Shown: positions 33,601 through 44,876 of the stretch, one piece after another
Layout of the letters: each line of letters starts with the position of its first letter
Numbering within the stretch: the stretch's first letter is position 1
Assembly: GCA_000310025.1 (NCBI GenBank)
Contig: FN647938.1
Span: 877,443 to 941,442, forward strand
DNA: 64,000 nt
Direction: 5' to 3'
Source of the DNA: Ectocarpus siliculosus
Taxonomy: Eukaryota > Sar > Phaeophyceae > Ectocarpales > Ectocarpaceae
Translations under genes and position numbers: made by a program
The notes under the pieces: generated by a model
The model's database searches: none
Told to the model about the DNA's origin: nothing
The model's input: the letters and a program-made list of their open reading frames with translations, nothing else

Positions 33601-36600
33601 TTCCAAATCTTACCGAATATTGCAGGGCTACATCAACAACGGACGTTACCATCTGCCCAACATCCAGTGCGAGCACTGCGTCCTCCAGATGAAGTACTGT
33701 GAGTATGAAGGCACTCAACAACAAATGAAATATCTTGATTTTGACAGTAAATATTTGTACGTGTACCCGAAACCTATTCTCTGTCGTGCATCTGCTGCTG
33801 TTTGCCTTCTGTTCTTGCTCGATGCTTGGTCAACACGTGTGAGGCAAACAACTCGTAACCCATGCCCCTCTCTAGTTGTTCTTGCGTTGTCAATGTTGTC
33901 CAAGAAAAAGTGTTGCTATCATCGGTGATAGGTGCAAGACGTGGTTTTTACCGCAACACTCCGAGAGCAATAATATTTGGACGAATGCATTCAACGCGCG
34001 CGTCCTCCTGGCGTGGGCCTGTGGTGTAACGTGTTTCTCCTCGTCAATTTTAGCGTTCTACACTATCCATGTTGACAAGAAACACTGCAGATAGTTGGGG
34101 GGACGAATTTGCGAGAACGCAGAGCTCTCCTCTGCTCTGCCGGAAGGTTTTCTGTAGCCATGTACCTCAGCACTTACCCTGACCAGCAGACCCAATTCCA
34201 TCCTTCTACTTTCGTCAGACGCGTACGTCGGGTGCCACCACCCCGGCTACCACGAATTCGAGCCCGAGTGGCCGGGAGATTGCGCGCCGGACAAGGAGGA
34301 TTGGCTGCCGCACAAGAACCCCGGTTGCAGCGACGAAGGCCAGAAGTGGGGCAACGTGTTCTTCGGCTGCTCCGACATCACTCTGGTGGCCAACGGTGAG
34401 ATCGACCTCCAGGGCAACCCAAGTTGCACATGTAGACGCACTTATCATAGGGACTTAAGGAATAATATAAACACACAATTCCTCGTCCAAATCCCTACCC
34501 CGCCGATTCCGGAGCAGGTACCCTTGTGTGCGTGATCCCTGTTGATGAACACAATCACGTCACGCCTTGCCAGACAAGCAGGACAAGACTCGATATTTGA
34601 CTGGTAGTGTTCCCCCGAGGTGACCCGAAATAAGTTACGAAATACTGTACCTTGCTCTATTACAAAAAATGCCCATGTATAGTTGCCACCCGGGCCCCCT
34701 CCCTGAGACTGAAAATTTACGGGGGATCTTCAACGTTGTTACTGTTCCCATTGATCCGAGGACGATATCGTAAGGGTCAAGGTTAGGGTTAGGAGGCGTA
34801 GGGATTTTCAAAGCACTCGTCGAGTTTTTCTCCCCGGAGGCGTTAGGAGAGTTTCTTTGTTTTGCACGTTTTTCAGAGTGCCCTACCCAATTGTCAGACT
34901 TTCTGCCAGGAAAAGGTTGGTCTCTCTCTCTTACATCGCCCCTAGGGTTTCGCCGACGAGGGCAGGCCCCACGAGCCTCCAGTACGGTAAAAAATGGAGG
35001 ATGCTGATGTCACGTACAACCCAATGCACCCGAGTGCCATCGAGCGCGAAATGTGTTTTGTCTTTGCTGGTGCCGTGTAACCTGATGGAGGACACAAGAG
35101 ACGTCGGGTATTTCGGCCTGGTGCCTCACACACAGAAATGCGTTGCAGATGGACGTCCTCGTCGCTATCACCACGCATAGCATAGTGAGGGCCTTGATGT
35201 GTGGTCCTTGTGTGCCTGCCTGTCTGTTCATTCTCAGTAGTGACCGCGATTATGCTCTATTCTTCTTGTTGTGGTTCTCAAACGTCAGTTCGCTCGTCTG
35301 TACTTTTTGTAAACCTGTTGTATCGTTTGCCCTTACTTTCAGTCTTGTACACGTAAGCAAAGAGCGAGCGCGTCAGTCCCAAAAGTCCATATTACTAACT
35401 CGAGGTTTGTATTGGAACATGTCAACACTAATTCTCCTGGTTCGCCATTGTGTCTAGAGTGGGCCCAGCGCCTCTGTCCGGTCAGAATGTCCCCTCTGGT
35501 GGTACTAAGAAGTAAGCACGACAGGGGCCAAAAGGAAGCCACCCCGACTTGGACTTTCTATGAACATTCCACAAAACTACTATCGTCTTTGCGCGAAGGG
35601 CCTACACGGAAGTCAGTAAATGCTTACATTCGGAGAGGTTTGGCGAGTCCAAAGAAGTCGTTTAAAAACTTGTTTGCTTGGTTTTCCCCACAGGCGGAAC
35701 ATCTCCGACTCCCTATCCTGAGCCGACGCTTGAGCCGACCCCTGAACCGACGCCTGAGCCGACTCCCGAGCCTGAGTCGACGCCTGAGCCGACTCCCGAG
35801 CCTGAGTCGACGCCTGAGCCGACTCCCGAGCCTGAGTCGACGCCTGAGCCGACTCCCGAGCCTGAGTCGACGCCTGAGCCGACTCCCGAGCCTGAGTCGA
35901 CGCCTGAGCCGACTCCCGAGCCTGAGTCGACGCCTGAGCCGACTCCCGAGCCTGAGTCGACGCCTGAGCCGACTCCCGAGCCTGAGTCGACGCCTGAGCC
36001 GACTCCCGAGCCTGAGTCGACGCCTGAGCCGACTCCCGAGCCTGAGTCGACGCCTGAGCCGACTCCCGAGCCTGAGTCGACGCCTGAGCCAACCCCGGAT
36101 GAATACTCCTACGTCGGGTGCTTTTCCGACAAAAAGGAGGACCGAGTACTCGAATACAAGGAGAAGTCGCCATACATGACCACCGCTGTGAGTGTTGCCC
36201 CGTCTCCCTCAGACACAATATTTAAGCACCGTTCTCATTCACTGCAGCCTGCGTTTGGTTTTGTGGTTGATGGATTGCTTCCATTGTCGCTTGGAAATAG
36301 CAGCTCCGTTACACTTATCGTTCTCGCAACATTGACGCTTGATAGCGGCGACCTGTACCCCGACATGCGTCTCTCCAAGACACGATGATGAAGGTCGCGG
36401 CATGTACCAATCAAAAATGTTGCGGAATTTTGTGTTTAGCGCAGCAATCCACGCATTGGGTGATGCCACCGTCGATCGTCTTACCCTCCCCTCCAAATGC
36501 GCGTTTCCCTTTGCCGTACGCAGATGTGCTACGAGCACTGCTATTCCGAGGGAGCCGCGTACATGGCTACTCAGTTTGGCTTCGAGTGCTGGTGCAGTGA

Positions 36601-38746
36601 TGACACAGACCTCGACTACTCCCGCCACTCCGACAACATCGACGGCGGCGACGGCCTGTGCACGACGGCGTGCCAAGGGGACACGGTCAGTGAAAAACAC
36701 ACCCCAAACCGGGAGTTGCTGGGAAAAGACGCCACGGGCGAAACCCTACCGATGCTGCGTCATGATCGCGTATTCAGTGTTGGCGCGAACGAGCCCTCGA
36801 CGCTTGCGCAGTGCTTGTGGATCGGAGGGCGCTTCTGGCGAAGTTTCCGAAGCTCCGAAAGTTTTGAGGGGGTGATATCTGCGTTGACCATCGGGCACAA
36901 CGCTCAAAGTGTTCAACGCTTCTACAGTGTGACTGCTCAGGCCTCGATCCGCAACCAGTTTCTTGTTTGTTTCCATCATTCCTTGGACGGTGTTCGACAT
37001 AAGGGTAAGGCCTGCATGTAGTGCACAGCAGTAGTTTCTCGACATGTTATCATCCTCTCTACTCCTTGTTGCGCCCACTCACAACTATGAAAAACTTGTG
37101 GCCCTACTGTTGTGTTGACACACGCGCCTGGAGATAAACCGCCCCCCTCGTTACCCACTTGCCCATTCCACGTGCTTGCGCAGTCTGAGAATTGCGGTGG
37201 CTTCGACGCTTTCGGTGAGGGTTTTTTTTTTCCTGTGTGTATGTTGTGGAGTGGAAAACTTCTAACGTTGTGTGTATTTTCGTATTCGACGGTTTCGTTT
37301 CCCCCGTTGGGAGAAACACGGCTTGTTCTTTCGTGTGATCCGGTGGACTTGAACTCTGCCATGTAGGTGCATCTAGTCGAGTTTCACCAACACGTCCGCA
37401 CAGTTAGTTGTTGAAAAACGGCGGTTTGGTGTTTGGTGGCACTCGATACGACTTTCTTTTCTGAAAATCATTGTTGGGTGCGGTAGCCACCGTCTTCGCT
37501 GGGCGGACAAGCGGACGTAACGTTTGCCTCGAACTTGCGCTGTTGTAACCAGATCTGTACAAGATCGCGGAACCGATGGAAGTCGAGGTCGAAGAGGGCG
37601 ACGAGGTCGACGAGTACGTGGGGTGCTTCGCCGACGACCCGGAAGATCGCCTATTGGGTAACGAAATCAAGTACCAGCCCGACATGACCCAGGCCGTCTG
37701 CCGCACGTATTGCGAAGGCTATGATGCGCACTTCTACGCGACCCAGGTAAATGGCCGTGGTTCGTACATGGTCGGCGGCACGGGCACAGAAACAGGTTGC
37801 CCTGTGGTAGGGTCCACCCGTGGATGCTCTAGGTATCGTGTTGTTATTGGAAGACGTAAACAACAGTGGCAGGCAGACGAAAGTAGTGTGATCGTAAGCC
37901 GTGCTCTCCTAAGGTGGCTATTTGAATTTTGGCCACGAGCTGTTGGAAGATTCGAGAGGACTCTTTGTTCCTCGTCACTTCACTTTCCCCCGGCGGCGTT
38001 AAGCGGGGGCCATTACATAGTTTCCTCTCTTGTTGTATCCGGGGATCGATTGCTTCTCTCCCTCTGCTCTGCATCGTGCCCATTGTGCGTGCGCTTAGAT
38101 CTAGCTTCCTGACTTGCTTGTGGAGGCAAAGTTCAATGTGCTGAATCCGAGCAGCGGCTGTCGTGGACGATGTATCACAAGGACGGTCAGCCGATCTGGG
38201 CTCGGCTCTTAAAACACATACGAAAGAGCCCAGCTCTTAAAACACGTACGAAAGTGATGTCTCTGGTCGCCGTCTTTTATTTTCTGTTTATTTCCTCTCT
38301 CTCCTCGCCCCCGGCGCTTGTTTGTCTCTTGGCTCAACAGTACGGCGACGAGTGCTGGTGCGGAATGTCTAACGACGAGGAGGACTACAAGAGACACGGG
38401 TCGGGATCATGTCTCATGGAGTGCTCCGGTGACCCGGGGACCGTCTGCGGTGAGAGAAATAGCAGGCAGGGTTCGGGTTAGGGGTAGGTAGACCATAACA
38501 CAACAGGCAGGCTCATGTTGGAGCTGCACACGTTGAGGTTGTAGCGCTTCAGGCAATCTTAACCCAGGTCGGATGTGGGTACCTGGTATTTTGGTCGTTC
38601 TCTGAGCGACAGAACGAGAGACTGCAATGCTCGGTTCAATTCCTTATGGCGCGAAACCTGAATCCCGCGCCCGCTGTTACTTGCATTATTTTTTCCCAGG
38701 CGGAAACGACGCTTTCAACCTGTACAAGAATATGGACAAGCAGTGA
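21666..38746 (+). CDS. Gene A: secreted LPMO-like protein with two WSC domains (14 exons, 677 aa)
   Basis: Exons: 21666-21823, 23821-23867, 31294-31478, 31915-32031, 32414-32453, 33047-33246, 33626-33698, 34219-34395, 35694-36187, 36524-36685, 37184-37214, 37553-37746, 38341-38449, 38700-38746. All junctions are GT-AG and keep frame. A signal peptide (1-32) ends at G, exposing His33 in [13 protein letters not shown]. This is the copper-binding N-terminal His of lytic polysaccharide monooxygenases; a second His lies in [13 protein letters not shown]. The domain closes with [10 protein letters not shown] and [12 protein letters not shown] (to about 332), matching the AA10/AA15 pattern. [11 protein letters not shown] minisatellite linker follows (about 333-468), then WSC1 (470-561) and WSC2 (582-677). 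Activity on a wall polysaccharide is inferred and the substrate is unknown. Genes B and C keep Cys where A has Val36. Intron 2 is 7.4 kb and holds an antisense retroelement. Confidence 0.83.
23954..24192 (-). repeat. Split direct repeat B2 (239 bp, outer terminus)
   Basis: It starts at 'ttttattttgttttctttcg' and ends at 'ttctacaacacc'. It is identical by eye to 24523-24761. A 68-bp unique spacer separates it from A2. Confidence 0.92.
24261..24523 (-). repeat. Split direct repeat A2 (263 bp)
   Basis: It runs from 'ttttctaaactgccgccgct' to 'aacaaaccttcct'. It is identical by eye to 30207-30469 and shares one base with B1. Confidence 0.92.
24523..24761 (-). repeat. Split direct repeat B1 (239 bp)
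   Basis: It is the second copy of the 239-bp repeat and lies just downstream of the recombinase gene in its own orientation. Confidence 0.92.
24803..25957 (-). CDS. Tyrosine recombinase (DIRS/Ngaro-type integrase), about 384 aa, intact
   Basis: The catalytic residues of the tyrosine recombinase fold are all present. The first Arg is in [10 protein letters not shown] (about 25390), the H-x-x-R box is in [15 protein letters not shown] (about 24960-25000), and a W in [14 protein letters not shown] is followed by the candidate nucleophile Tyr (about 24880-24905). An N-terminal SAM-like core-binding region (about residues 30-130) precedes the catalytic domain. The 384-codon limit starts at a TTG; the frame stays open further upstream to a TAG at 26051-26053, and the first ATG inside is in 'RLGMQLVEH' (about 25885), so the true start is uncertain. 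In DIRS-order elements this enzyme inserts a circular cDNA. It is antisense to the host gene. Confidence 0.85.
   Translation of the reverse strand: MAPGLSAGSGPGTGRTGLCYRRLGMQLVEHSVASSSRRTYTSGFNSWCTFRRLTEKPKFLGQRAGDLHVWELIDFVAWCFESEGNLASTISGKLTAVQHFHRLEASVELDLSSPMLKCALRGIARNHVAVGTVRRVRLPVSWRMLLDGESASQNWGEGGRVMWLCLCLSYLFITRSDEVFANDAGRVHEAHCLTRADVALFAGETQLVFSHYRRADRVEMRFRGHKADQEQKGNIRVRTRDEVTGPQSGVRARGGAVALVVELLSCHATFPDSAPLASYRSGRAVRVVRYTAALRALREVVARSGRNPQEYALHSLRIGGATALASGGDIAERVIQREGKWRSDAYKPYARNNVEDSRRVSRKLTDGSRIVSRQPGEGTVWGNG
26029..26998 (-). pseudogene. Frame-broken Gag of the tyrosine-recombinase element, with CCCH finger
   Basis: The 5' part (26998-26459) encodes an Arg/Ser/Pro-rich region followed by a coiled-coil stretch ([20 protein letters not shown], ending near IDDLIATQ). 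Homology then moves to another frame ([36 protein letters not shown]). It moves again to the frame carrying [21 protein letters not shown] (about 26220-26290), a CCCH zinc finger of the kind seen in Gag of DIRS-order elements. A run of ten C's at about 26530 lies at the first frame change. The finger frame ends in TAG at 26051-26053, in frame with the recombinase downstream. It is probably non-functional in this copy. Confidence 0.65.
27320..29055. repeat. Hairpin minisatellite inside the tyrosine-recombinase element
   Basis: About 22 copies of a core containing 'cttccactcattggcgcg' occur, usually bracketed by an 8-bp inverted repeat AGCACGGG...CCCGTGCT. Spacer segments alternate between a few types (one with 'gatcggttaactctactcgc', one with 'acaacacatatgcagc', one with 'tgatgcatgatttgtgg'). 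From about 28007 the copies form a higher-order unit of about 251 bp, with starts near 28009, 28260, 28510 and 28763. Copies in the higher-order block are almost identical, so it expanded recently. No coding role is apparent. Confidence 0.88.
29056..30206. other. 5' leader region of the tyrosine-recombinase element
   Basis: Lies between the minisatellite and terminal repeat A1. It has T-rich runs (29330-29420), a tRNA T-arm-like stretch at about 29286-29302, and a tandem duplication of 'gagagtacgtct' plus 'ggttggga' (29884-29960). No coding sequence is recognised. Confidence 0.45.
30207..30469 (-). repeat. Split direct repeat A1 (263 bp, outer terminus)
   Basis: It is identical by eye to 24261-24523 and forms the 5' end of the element on the minus strand. 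Confidence 0.92.
35761..36090 (+). repeat. 30-bp coding minisatellite in gene A exon 9, 11 perfect copies
   Basis: Each 30-bp unit encodes [10 protein letters not shown]. Eleven consecutive copies are identical to the base, which points to recent unequal exchange or slippage. The tract forms most of the linker between the catalytic domain and WSC1. Confidence 0.97.
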
Positions 38747-39199
38747 TGAGGTGGTGGTTGAGACCGACACGCACCCTATTGTGATGGCGCCAAACATATT
38801 TGGAGATTCGTTTCGGGTGTACTTTTTTTTCGCTTCCATTCGACATCGATTAGATCGGGTTTACTTCACGGTTTGCGAAAGATGAGACGGGTGTAACGTT
38901 TCGCAGAGGACTGTGATTGTCAGCTGGCGTGACGATTCCTTTTTTGTTGTGCGGGCCGTTTTTGGACGTGTTTTAGTTCGCGATAGACCCACTGCTCGGA
39001 GTAGGCGTGCCCTGGCGCGGCAAACATGCGGTGATGTCCATTGCGTCTGAATGCATTCGACAGTAGCTAAGCACTAGGGCATGGCGGCAGCCCGCCCGTT
39101 AGGCTGGATTTACGTCGTCGTCGGGAAGAGAAGGCCGGAGCCGGCGGATGTACGTTAGTTGTGTAACTTTGGGTAACTGTTGTCATGATGTAGTGTATG

Positions 39200-39560
39200 T
39201 ATTGGACACGGTGGGTAGCACAATTGTGCAGTGGTATGAACGCTTTGGGACATGAAGGAAGAGAAACACAGAAGTGCAGCGGTAAAAATTGGTCGGGTGG
39301 GGAACGAAGAAGAGCTGTCCATTGTTGCAGAATGAATGTAGGGTATCATACAGAAGTAGAAATTGGTAGAGAGGTCAAGGAAGGGGAGAAATATACGACA
39401 ATCTTCTAGCACAGACGTAGGTTGAGAGGTGAAGGACGAGGAGCAAAAAGGGGGAATTGGTTGGGAGGTCAAGGGAGAAAGGAAGAAAAAGTTGTCCGTT
39501 GTTGCAGTTTGAATATATAGGGTATAGCACAGGCGTATACTGTGGCGGTACGAAACAGTA
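39200..39560 (+). repeat. Degenerate purine-rich tandem repeat
   Basis: Variants of 'attggt', 'gaggtcaagg' and 'gagaaa' followed by 'ttgttgcag', 'tgaatgtagggtat' and 'acagaagta' recur three or four times with a spacing of roughly 70-100 bp. The copies are strongly diverged. Confidence 0.45.
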
Positions 39561-39817
39561 ACGTCATGTTTTTGCATGCTTTATATTGGACACGGTAAAT
39601 AAAAACATGTATGTATACAGAAAAGCACAAAGATTAGTCTATATGGAATGGAACTCTAACCTTTGAACAAAGCAGCCCCGCAATTACCGCATGGCGGTGC
39701 CGGTTCGACGAGTACGTTGGCTGACCGTTGGCCAAGTATGAAGGATATCTAACCTGGTCTTAAGCACGACAGCTCGTTCATGTTCGGTGAACGTCGCTCG
39801 GAAAGGAGGCAATTATC

Positions 39818-39965
39818 GACGTCCATGGACACCGCAAAGACGCCCGTGGACGTTGTCCGTGAATGTCCATGGACACGTCCAGTGAACGTCCACGGACATG
39901 TCCGTGTCCGTGGACAAGTCCATGGACGTCCATGGACGGTGGTTCACGGACACGTCCACGGGCGA
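39818..39965. repeat. Cluster of GTCCATGGAC / GTCCGTGGAC palindromes
   Basis: About a dozen copies or half-copies of GTCCRTGGAC-type palindromes, in both orientations, are packed into 150 bp. It resembles in style the CCCATGGG clusters at 13429-13497 and 19404-19509. Confidence 0.75.
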
Positions 39966-42900
39966 GATGGGTTATTGATGCAACAACTCCGAAAAATCCG
40001 TATGGAGACTGGTGTACAGCATGTTTGAATAGCGTACGCGACAGAAGATGTCACACACCCCAATTTTCACAGCTCGATTTATTCCTCAGCAGAAAAGTCG
40101 AACGGTACCAACATGGTGGTCAGTGTCGAATATGACACCAGATATAACACACACCCAGGCCCCAGTAAACAACGATCGATGAGGTAGTACCAGTAGAGTG
40201 GGGGCTGAATTTCGACAACCACGTTGGTGTGCCATGCCCACCGATGTCGTCCTGAAAAGGAGTTTGGAGAGGCCACACACGCGCACATGACGCTCTGACC
40301 ATGAGCGTACACATTAGTTTGCCCAAAGAAACACTCACGAGTTGGCTAAAGATGTTTCATGTATTCCACACATCTTTCTGCGGTACCAATGCCGATACAT
40401 AGAAATCCCCGTGTTTTAGGGCTCTCACGCCTAGCCCCTTGTGTCTGCAGGCTAAACGCCTGAAGCTGTGTGATCGAGTCAACGAACGCGTTGCACGAGC
40501 AGATTTTTTCCAGGTGAGCGAGCATGTTGTATCCTCGGCGACGTGATTCACCAAAGTCTCGCCGTACCATTGCCCGCCACCCGACTGACGTATTTTCGTC
40601 TCTTGGCAACGGCGTTGTCAAGCGCGTGGATCGCTTTGTGAGCTCCACAACCAGGGAAGAAGTACCTCTACTTTTTTTTCTTCTTCCTTCTTTTTTTTGG
40701 GGGGGTTACATGATGGTTGTCGAGTTGATCATGTTGTGCGGGGCCGAGAGCCCTCACTCCGCGCGATGGGAATGATCGCACCAATCGCACCACGCTGTGT
40801 TAAATTGGCCAAGTACCTTCGAGGCAGTTACGTAGTTATTTTGACTGTCTCTGTAAATGAGAGCACCAGAACGAAACACCTATACCACTCGCAGCTGCCA
40901 ACCGTATATAAGGAGTAAGTACAAGATACACAACACCCAGCAGGGTGCAGCGCACCCTCCATGCAACTCTTCGAATACCTCACGGCGCTTCGCGCTTGGT
41001 GGTGTGCGAGCCTGGTTCTGTGAGAAACCGGTTTGCCCCGTCCCGGCTTTGTAGGGATGCTAGGTCCATCGTGTAACGGCTACGGCATGCACCGTAATGA
41101 GTACACCCCCCCCTCCCAGTAGAAGAAGGCCGCCATTAATGTGGGCTGAAAGGTAAGTGGGCCGAAAAGCCTGGAAATTCGATCGATACGATAGATAGGC
41201 TAGGGAACATCATTTGAGCCACCTTTGGAACGGTAGGAAGGAACGATTGCCCGTCGGTGATCGGCCCTCCTCCTGTAGGCGCGACGGTCACCTGGTGGAA
41301 ATATCGCCGCCCGCCCAGACTGACACCGGGAGGTAAACATGATGTTCGGATAATAATAAGTAGTTACGGCTCGAATTTGGACGAGGAGATTCTTACGAGC
41401 GGCCGGCGATGTACATCCAAGTCAACCGTGCAGGGTTATCGACAGTCGTTGTTGCACTTCTTTGGGTAATCGATAGCCAAACATGAGGAGACAGATGGTG
41501 GATACAAGGTATCATTGACCATCGTCAGAGTTCCTAGGAATTGTCAGACTTCCTGGGAATGGGAAGTGTTAGTTCTTCAGGAACTTTCTGGCCGGTTTCC
41601 TTGGTCTGTCTAGATCATCATCATCGTTGCTGGTCGCCTTCTGGTGAGTGTTTTCCTGGTTGGAATGACATCGACGAATCCTAAGGCTTGTTGTCGCTTC
41701 CTCCTCTGCGAAAGCACGATCGCTTTTCTTCAGCCTTCCTAACCTCTATCCGCAGGAATGTTCGGGGACCATGATGTGATGCGGAAGCGTTGTACTATCG
41801 GTTAGTAACAGCGTCTCTGCCTTGGGTCGATGACAGGTAGTCAGAGAACCTTACACACGAACAGCGAGCCCTTTGAGGGCCGCGTCTAGCAATATGTATG
41901 GTTCGTCGCCATCACCCCCATCACCACAAACCCAAGCAGTAGTGAAAGATCTGCATTCCGTACTCACGGCTGCTGAAACAAAGCGAAGAGAAGATGTTCG
42001 TGCTTACATTATATTTGTACGAAGTCCAGCTCCACCGTGCGCCCTACCCTACGCTCCCACACCAAAGCCAGGCGGCCTGGGATGGGACGCATGCAGAAAC
42101 GACATGCTACAACAAGGTGCCACACACATGCATTTAACTAATATGTACTTCGTGTAGATTCATTCCGGCTCAAGGCCACGATGTATGAGCTAGACCACAC
42201 CGCATTGCCACGGGCTGCTTGTCCCCCTCCTCTGATACCTGGCGTTAGAAGACCCACTCACGGGTAGCCAACCAAAGAACACGCCCTACTCTGTGCCGTG
42301 CACTATTATGGTATTCTGCTGAGCGCGGATCAACCACAAACGGCAACCATTGGTGACGAGGGCCTGGTAACGACGGATTGGTCGTGTGGGTACGATACCA
42401 CCGCCTGCAAATAGCATGTACTACAGTCGGCATGAAGGGTGCGAAAAGGGGGGTACCTCCAAAAACACAAAAAAGGACATGAAACAGGCAAAATTGTGCC
42501 AACGCCTGCTGAAGGGATAGGGTACGTTGGAAACATTTGGTACGTTACTGTACACGTTGAAACACGGATGAGGTTGAATCAGCGTACGGTGACTGTGCGC
42601 ATTGTGGTGAGGGCATACCAGTAGAGCGGGATGACGTAATCGTCGGAGTTTTCCTCCCTTACAAGACCCCCCCCCATCACCTATTCCGGCTGGAGGCGTG
42701 AAATCGGCGTTTCCCCCAAAAGTAGATCGTATTCCACCCCCCCTATTTCGATTTCCGGCCGGGGGCGTCGAAATGTTTCGGCTCTTCCGGGCGATTTGAA
42801 TAAGCTTCCGTTCTACGCTGTCGGTGGATGGGTCTGGGTATATAACCCAGAACTAACTATTCGCCAAGGTGTTCGTTACAGATACAAATGTAAAGGTACT

Positions 42901-43137
42901 CAACGCGAAGAAGTTGTTTTTGCTATGGACTGGCCCGTTTTGAAGTTGTAGCTGTTGGCCCTTGTTCGAAAGCCCCTGGTGATGGCAGTTCATCGGCGTC
43001 CAAGCTGCTCTACTTATGGATCTTCCTTGGGACCTGCCGGGTTAAGACTCGACACATCGGGTGTCGGCGTGCGTTGTAAGCCAATCAGTCAGGAACACCG
43101 ATGACATGCCGTGGTCCTACCTGCTGGTGCCACGCAG

Positions 43138-43220
43138 TTTGTTTTGACTACCTACAGTAGGCGACCAAATCTCCACCCTACACCATGTTTTGGGAGACGC
43201 TGTAGGGTAGTCAAAACAAA
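43138..43220. repeat. Small foldback with about 20-bp inverted arms
   Basis: 'tttgttttgactacctacag' (43138-43157) is the near-perfect inverse of 'tgtagggtagtcaaaacaaa' (43201-43220); about 42 bp separate the arms. It may be a mini-MITE. No target duplication is clear. Confidence 0.6.
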
Positions 43221-43541
43221 ATTCTCCGGTCGAATGCTGGGACGTTGAACGCTTTCGTAGTGGACATCAGTCTGTTCATGGTCGTGGGGGCACCATCGCT
43301 ATTCTACATCAGACACATTAATGTGGCCTTGTATTCGTTCCCCTTCTTGGGAACACGAGATGGATCTTCAGTATACTCCTGCGGCTGCACGAGAATCGGC
43401 GCGTGCGCGCTGAAAGTTAAGCGGCCCTTGCCTTCGGGCTACTCCCTCGCCTCTCTTTCGTTCAACTTGGGACCGTCTTCCGGTCCAAAGCCCAAAGCCC
43501 AAAGCCCAAGATATATTTTGTTCTTTGGCTGTGTGGGTGTG

Positions 43542-43682
43542 ATGTCTGGACCGGCCCTTCCGGCCGACCACTACATCGTCCGCTTCCTGGACGACCCCGG
43601 GCGGATCAAGATCGCCCTCTCCAAGATCCTCTCCAATGCTCGCTACTCCACCACCAAACCACCGTCTGCGGAGGGTCTCTGA
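43542..43682 (+). CDS. Short unrecognised ORF with gene-like codon use (46 aa)
   Basis: The ATG at 43542 opens a 46-codon frame containing ADHYIVRFLDDPGRIKIALS and a terminal AEGL, ending in TGA. Codons are strongly C-ending (gac cac tac atc gtc cgc ttc), like the exons of genes A-C and unlike the surrounding AT-richer DNA. It could be a lone exon, a transposon ORF fragment or chance. I do not recognise a family. Confidence 0.3.
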   Translation: MSGPALPADHYIVRFLDDPGRIKIALSKILSNARYSTTKPPSAEGL

Positions 43683-44516
43683 TGACAACGTCATTTTCTG
43701 TGTATCATGGTATTATTTTCCCATTCTCTTGGGTTCCGCCAGCACGGTATCTACAGCAGTAGTACACTAGGATCCTCCGGTCTCTTTGTAGCCCCGGTAT
43801 GTAGACAACTCCGTCTGTTTCGTTCATTTTTTTGTCAACCAGACAACTTGAACCAGATACATCGAGTGACAGGAATGGGAATGTGAATATATATATGTTT
43901 TTTTATTGTTGATGTATTTCGGAGCTCCCCGCCCATCTTCGATCCTGCCTGTTTTCGGATCCGACAAAAATCCGACAACTGAGTTTGTTTCATGTCCAGG
44001 AGTTCGGTATCTGGCTTTGAGAACCTCCTCAGAGCGTGGCCTAGTGCTACGGGATTTGAAATTGGAATGCAAAGCATCAACGGACAGCAGTACTCCCCTT
44101 CTAGGAAGATTATTGGAGATAGAGTACACTGTACAGCAGTACCTCTCGATTGAAGGATGGATATAGCAGGCACGGTCAGACCATGAGTGCGCTTGGAGTT
44201 GACGCAGCCCCCCTTGTGCTGAGTCCGAAAAAGAAAGGAGAGCCAAAAAAGGCAACAGCACATGCACTGCACCGCAGTCAAAGAGATGAAGCAACAAGTG
44301 GGTCATCTGCACCAGGGTATCACGGTTGCTTCAACGCTTGTGAACCTCAGAATAGCTTGCACTTGTCTGATATCTTCTTGCTGAGCTCAACACGGCCAAG
44401 TCTCGTAGCAAACACATGAGCGAGCCTATATAAGGTTGTTCAGTGGTTGCTTCCTGTTTTTGGACCAAACACATCGGCACAACCGCCCTTGGCCACAGCC
44501 GCAAAGATGTAGACTA

Positions 44517-44550
44517 CACAGCAGCAGCAGCAGCAGTAGCAGCAGCAGTA
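44517..44550 (+). repeat. (CAG)n microsatellite
   Basis: CAG triplets with two TAG interruptions. Confidence 0.9.
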
Positions 44551-44648
44551 GAATTATCTTCATCACCAATGTGTGAGGCACATCGTTTGTCTTGTTGTAT
44601 AACACGCACGCGATGTGCCGGTCGCGGGGTCCGAATTGCCGTAGTTGT

Positions 44649-44876
44649 ACCGCACGTGACACAAGATACCACACCCCCTGAGGCGATTTTCAAAACTCGA
44701 TTACTCCACGAAGAATGAGGATATGCAAAACTAAAACTTCATTAGTGCGTCTTCGGAAAGATGTCAGTGAGATGGTTCCAACCTCGCATTTTCGCCAGCA
44801 CCACTCTTTCCGTTATGGAGTAATCGATCCTTGACAAATGGTCCTAGGGATGTGGTTTTTGATGTCACGTGCGGTC
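44649..44876. mobile_element. MITE copy 1 (TACCGCACGTGACAC family)
   Basis: The left end 'taccgcacgtgacacaagat' is matched by the reverse complement of the right end ('gaccgcacgtgacatcaaaa'). The interior has no coding capacity. The left terminal region matches the ends of copies 2 and 3 near 55.5-56.0 kb. Confidence 0.7.

Noticed and set aside
35613-36218. Long minus-strand ORF rich in [10 protein letters not shown] repeats
   Set aside because: It is an antisense shadow of the 30-bp coding minisatellite in gene A exon 9.
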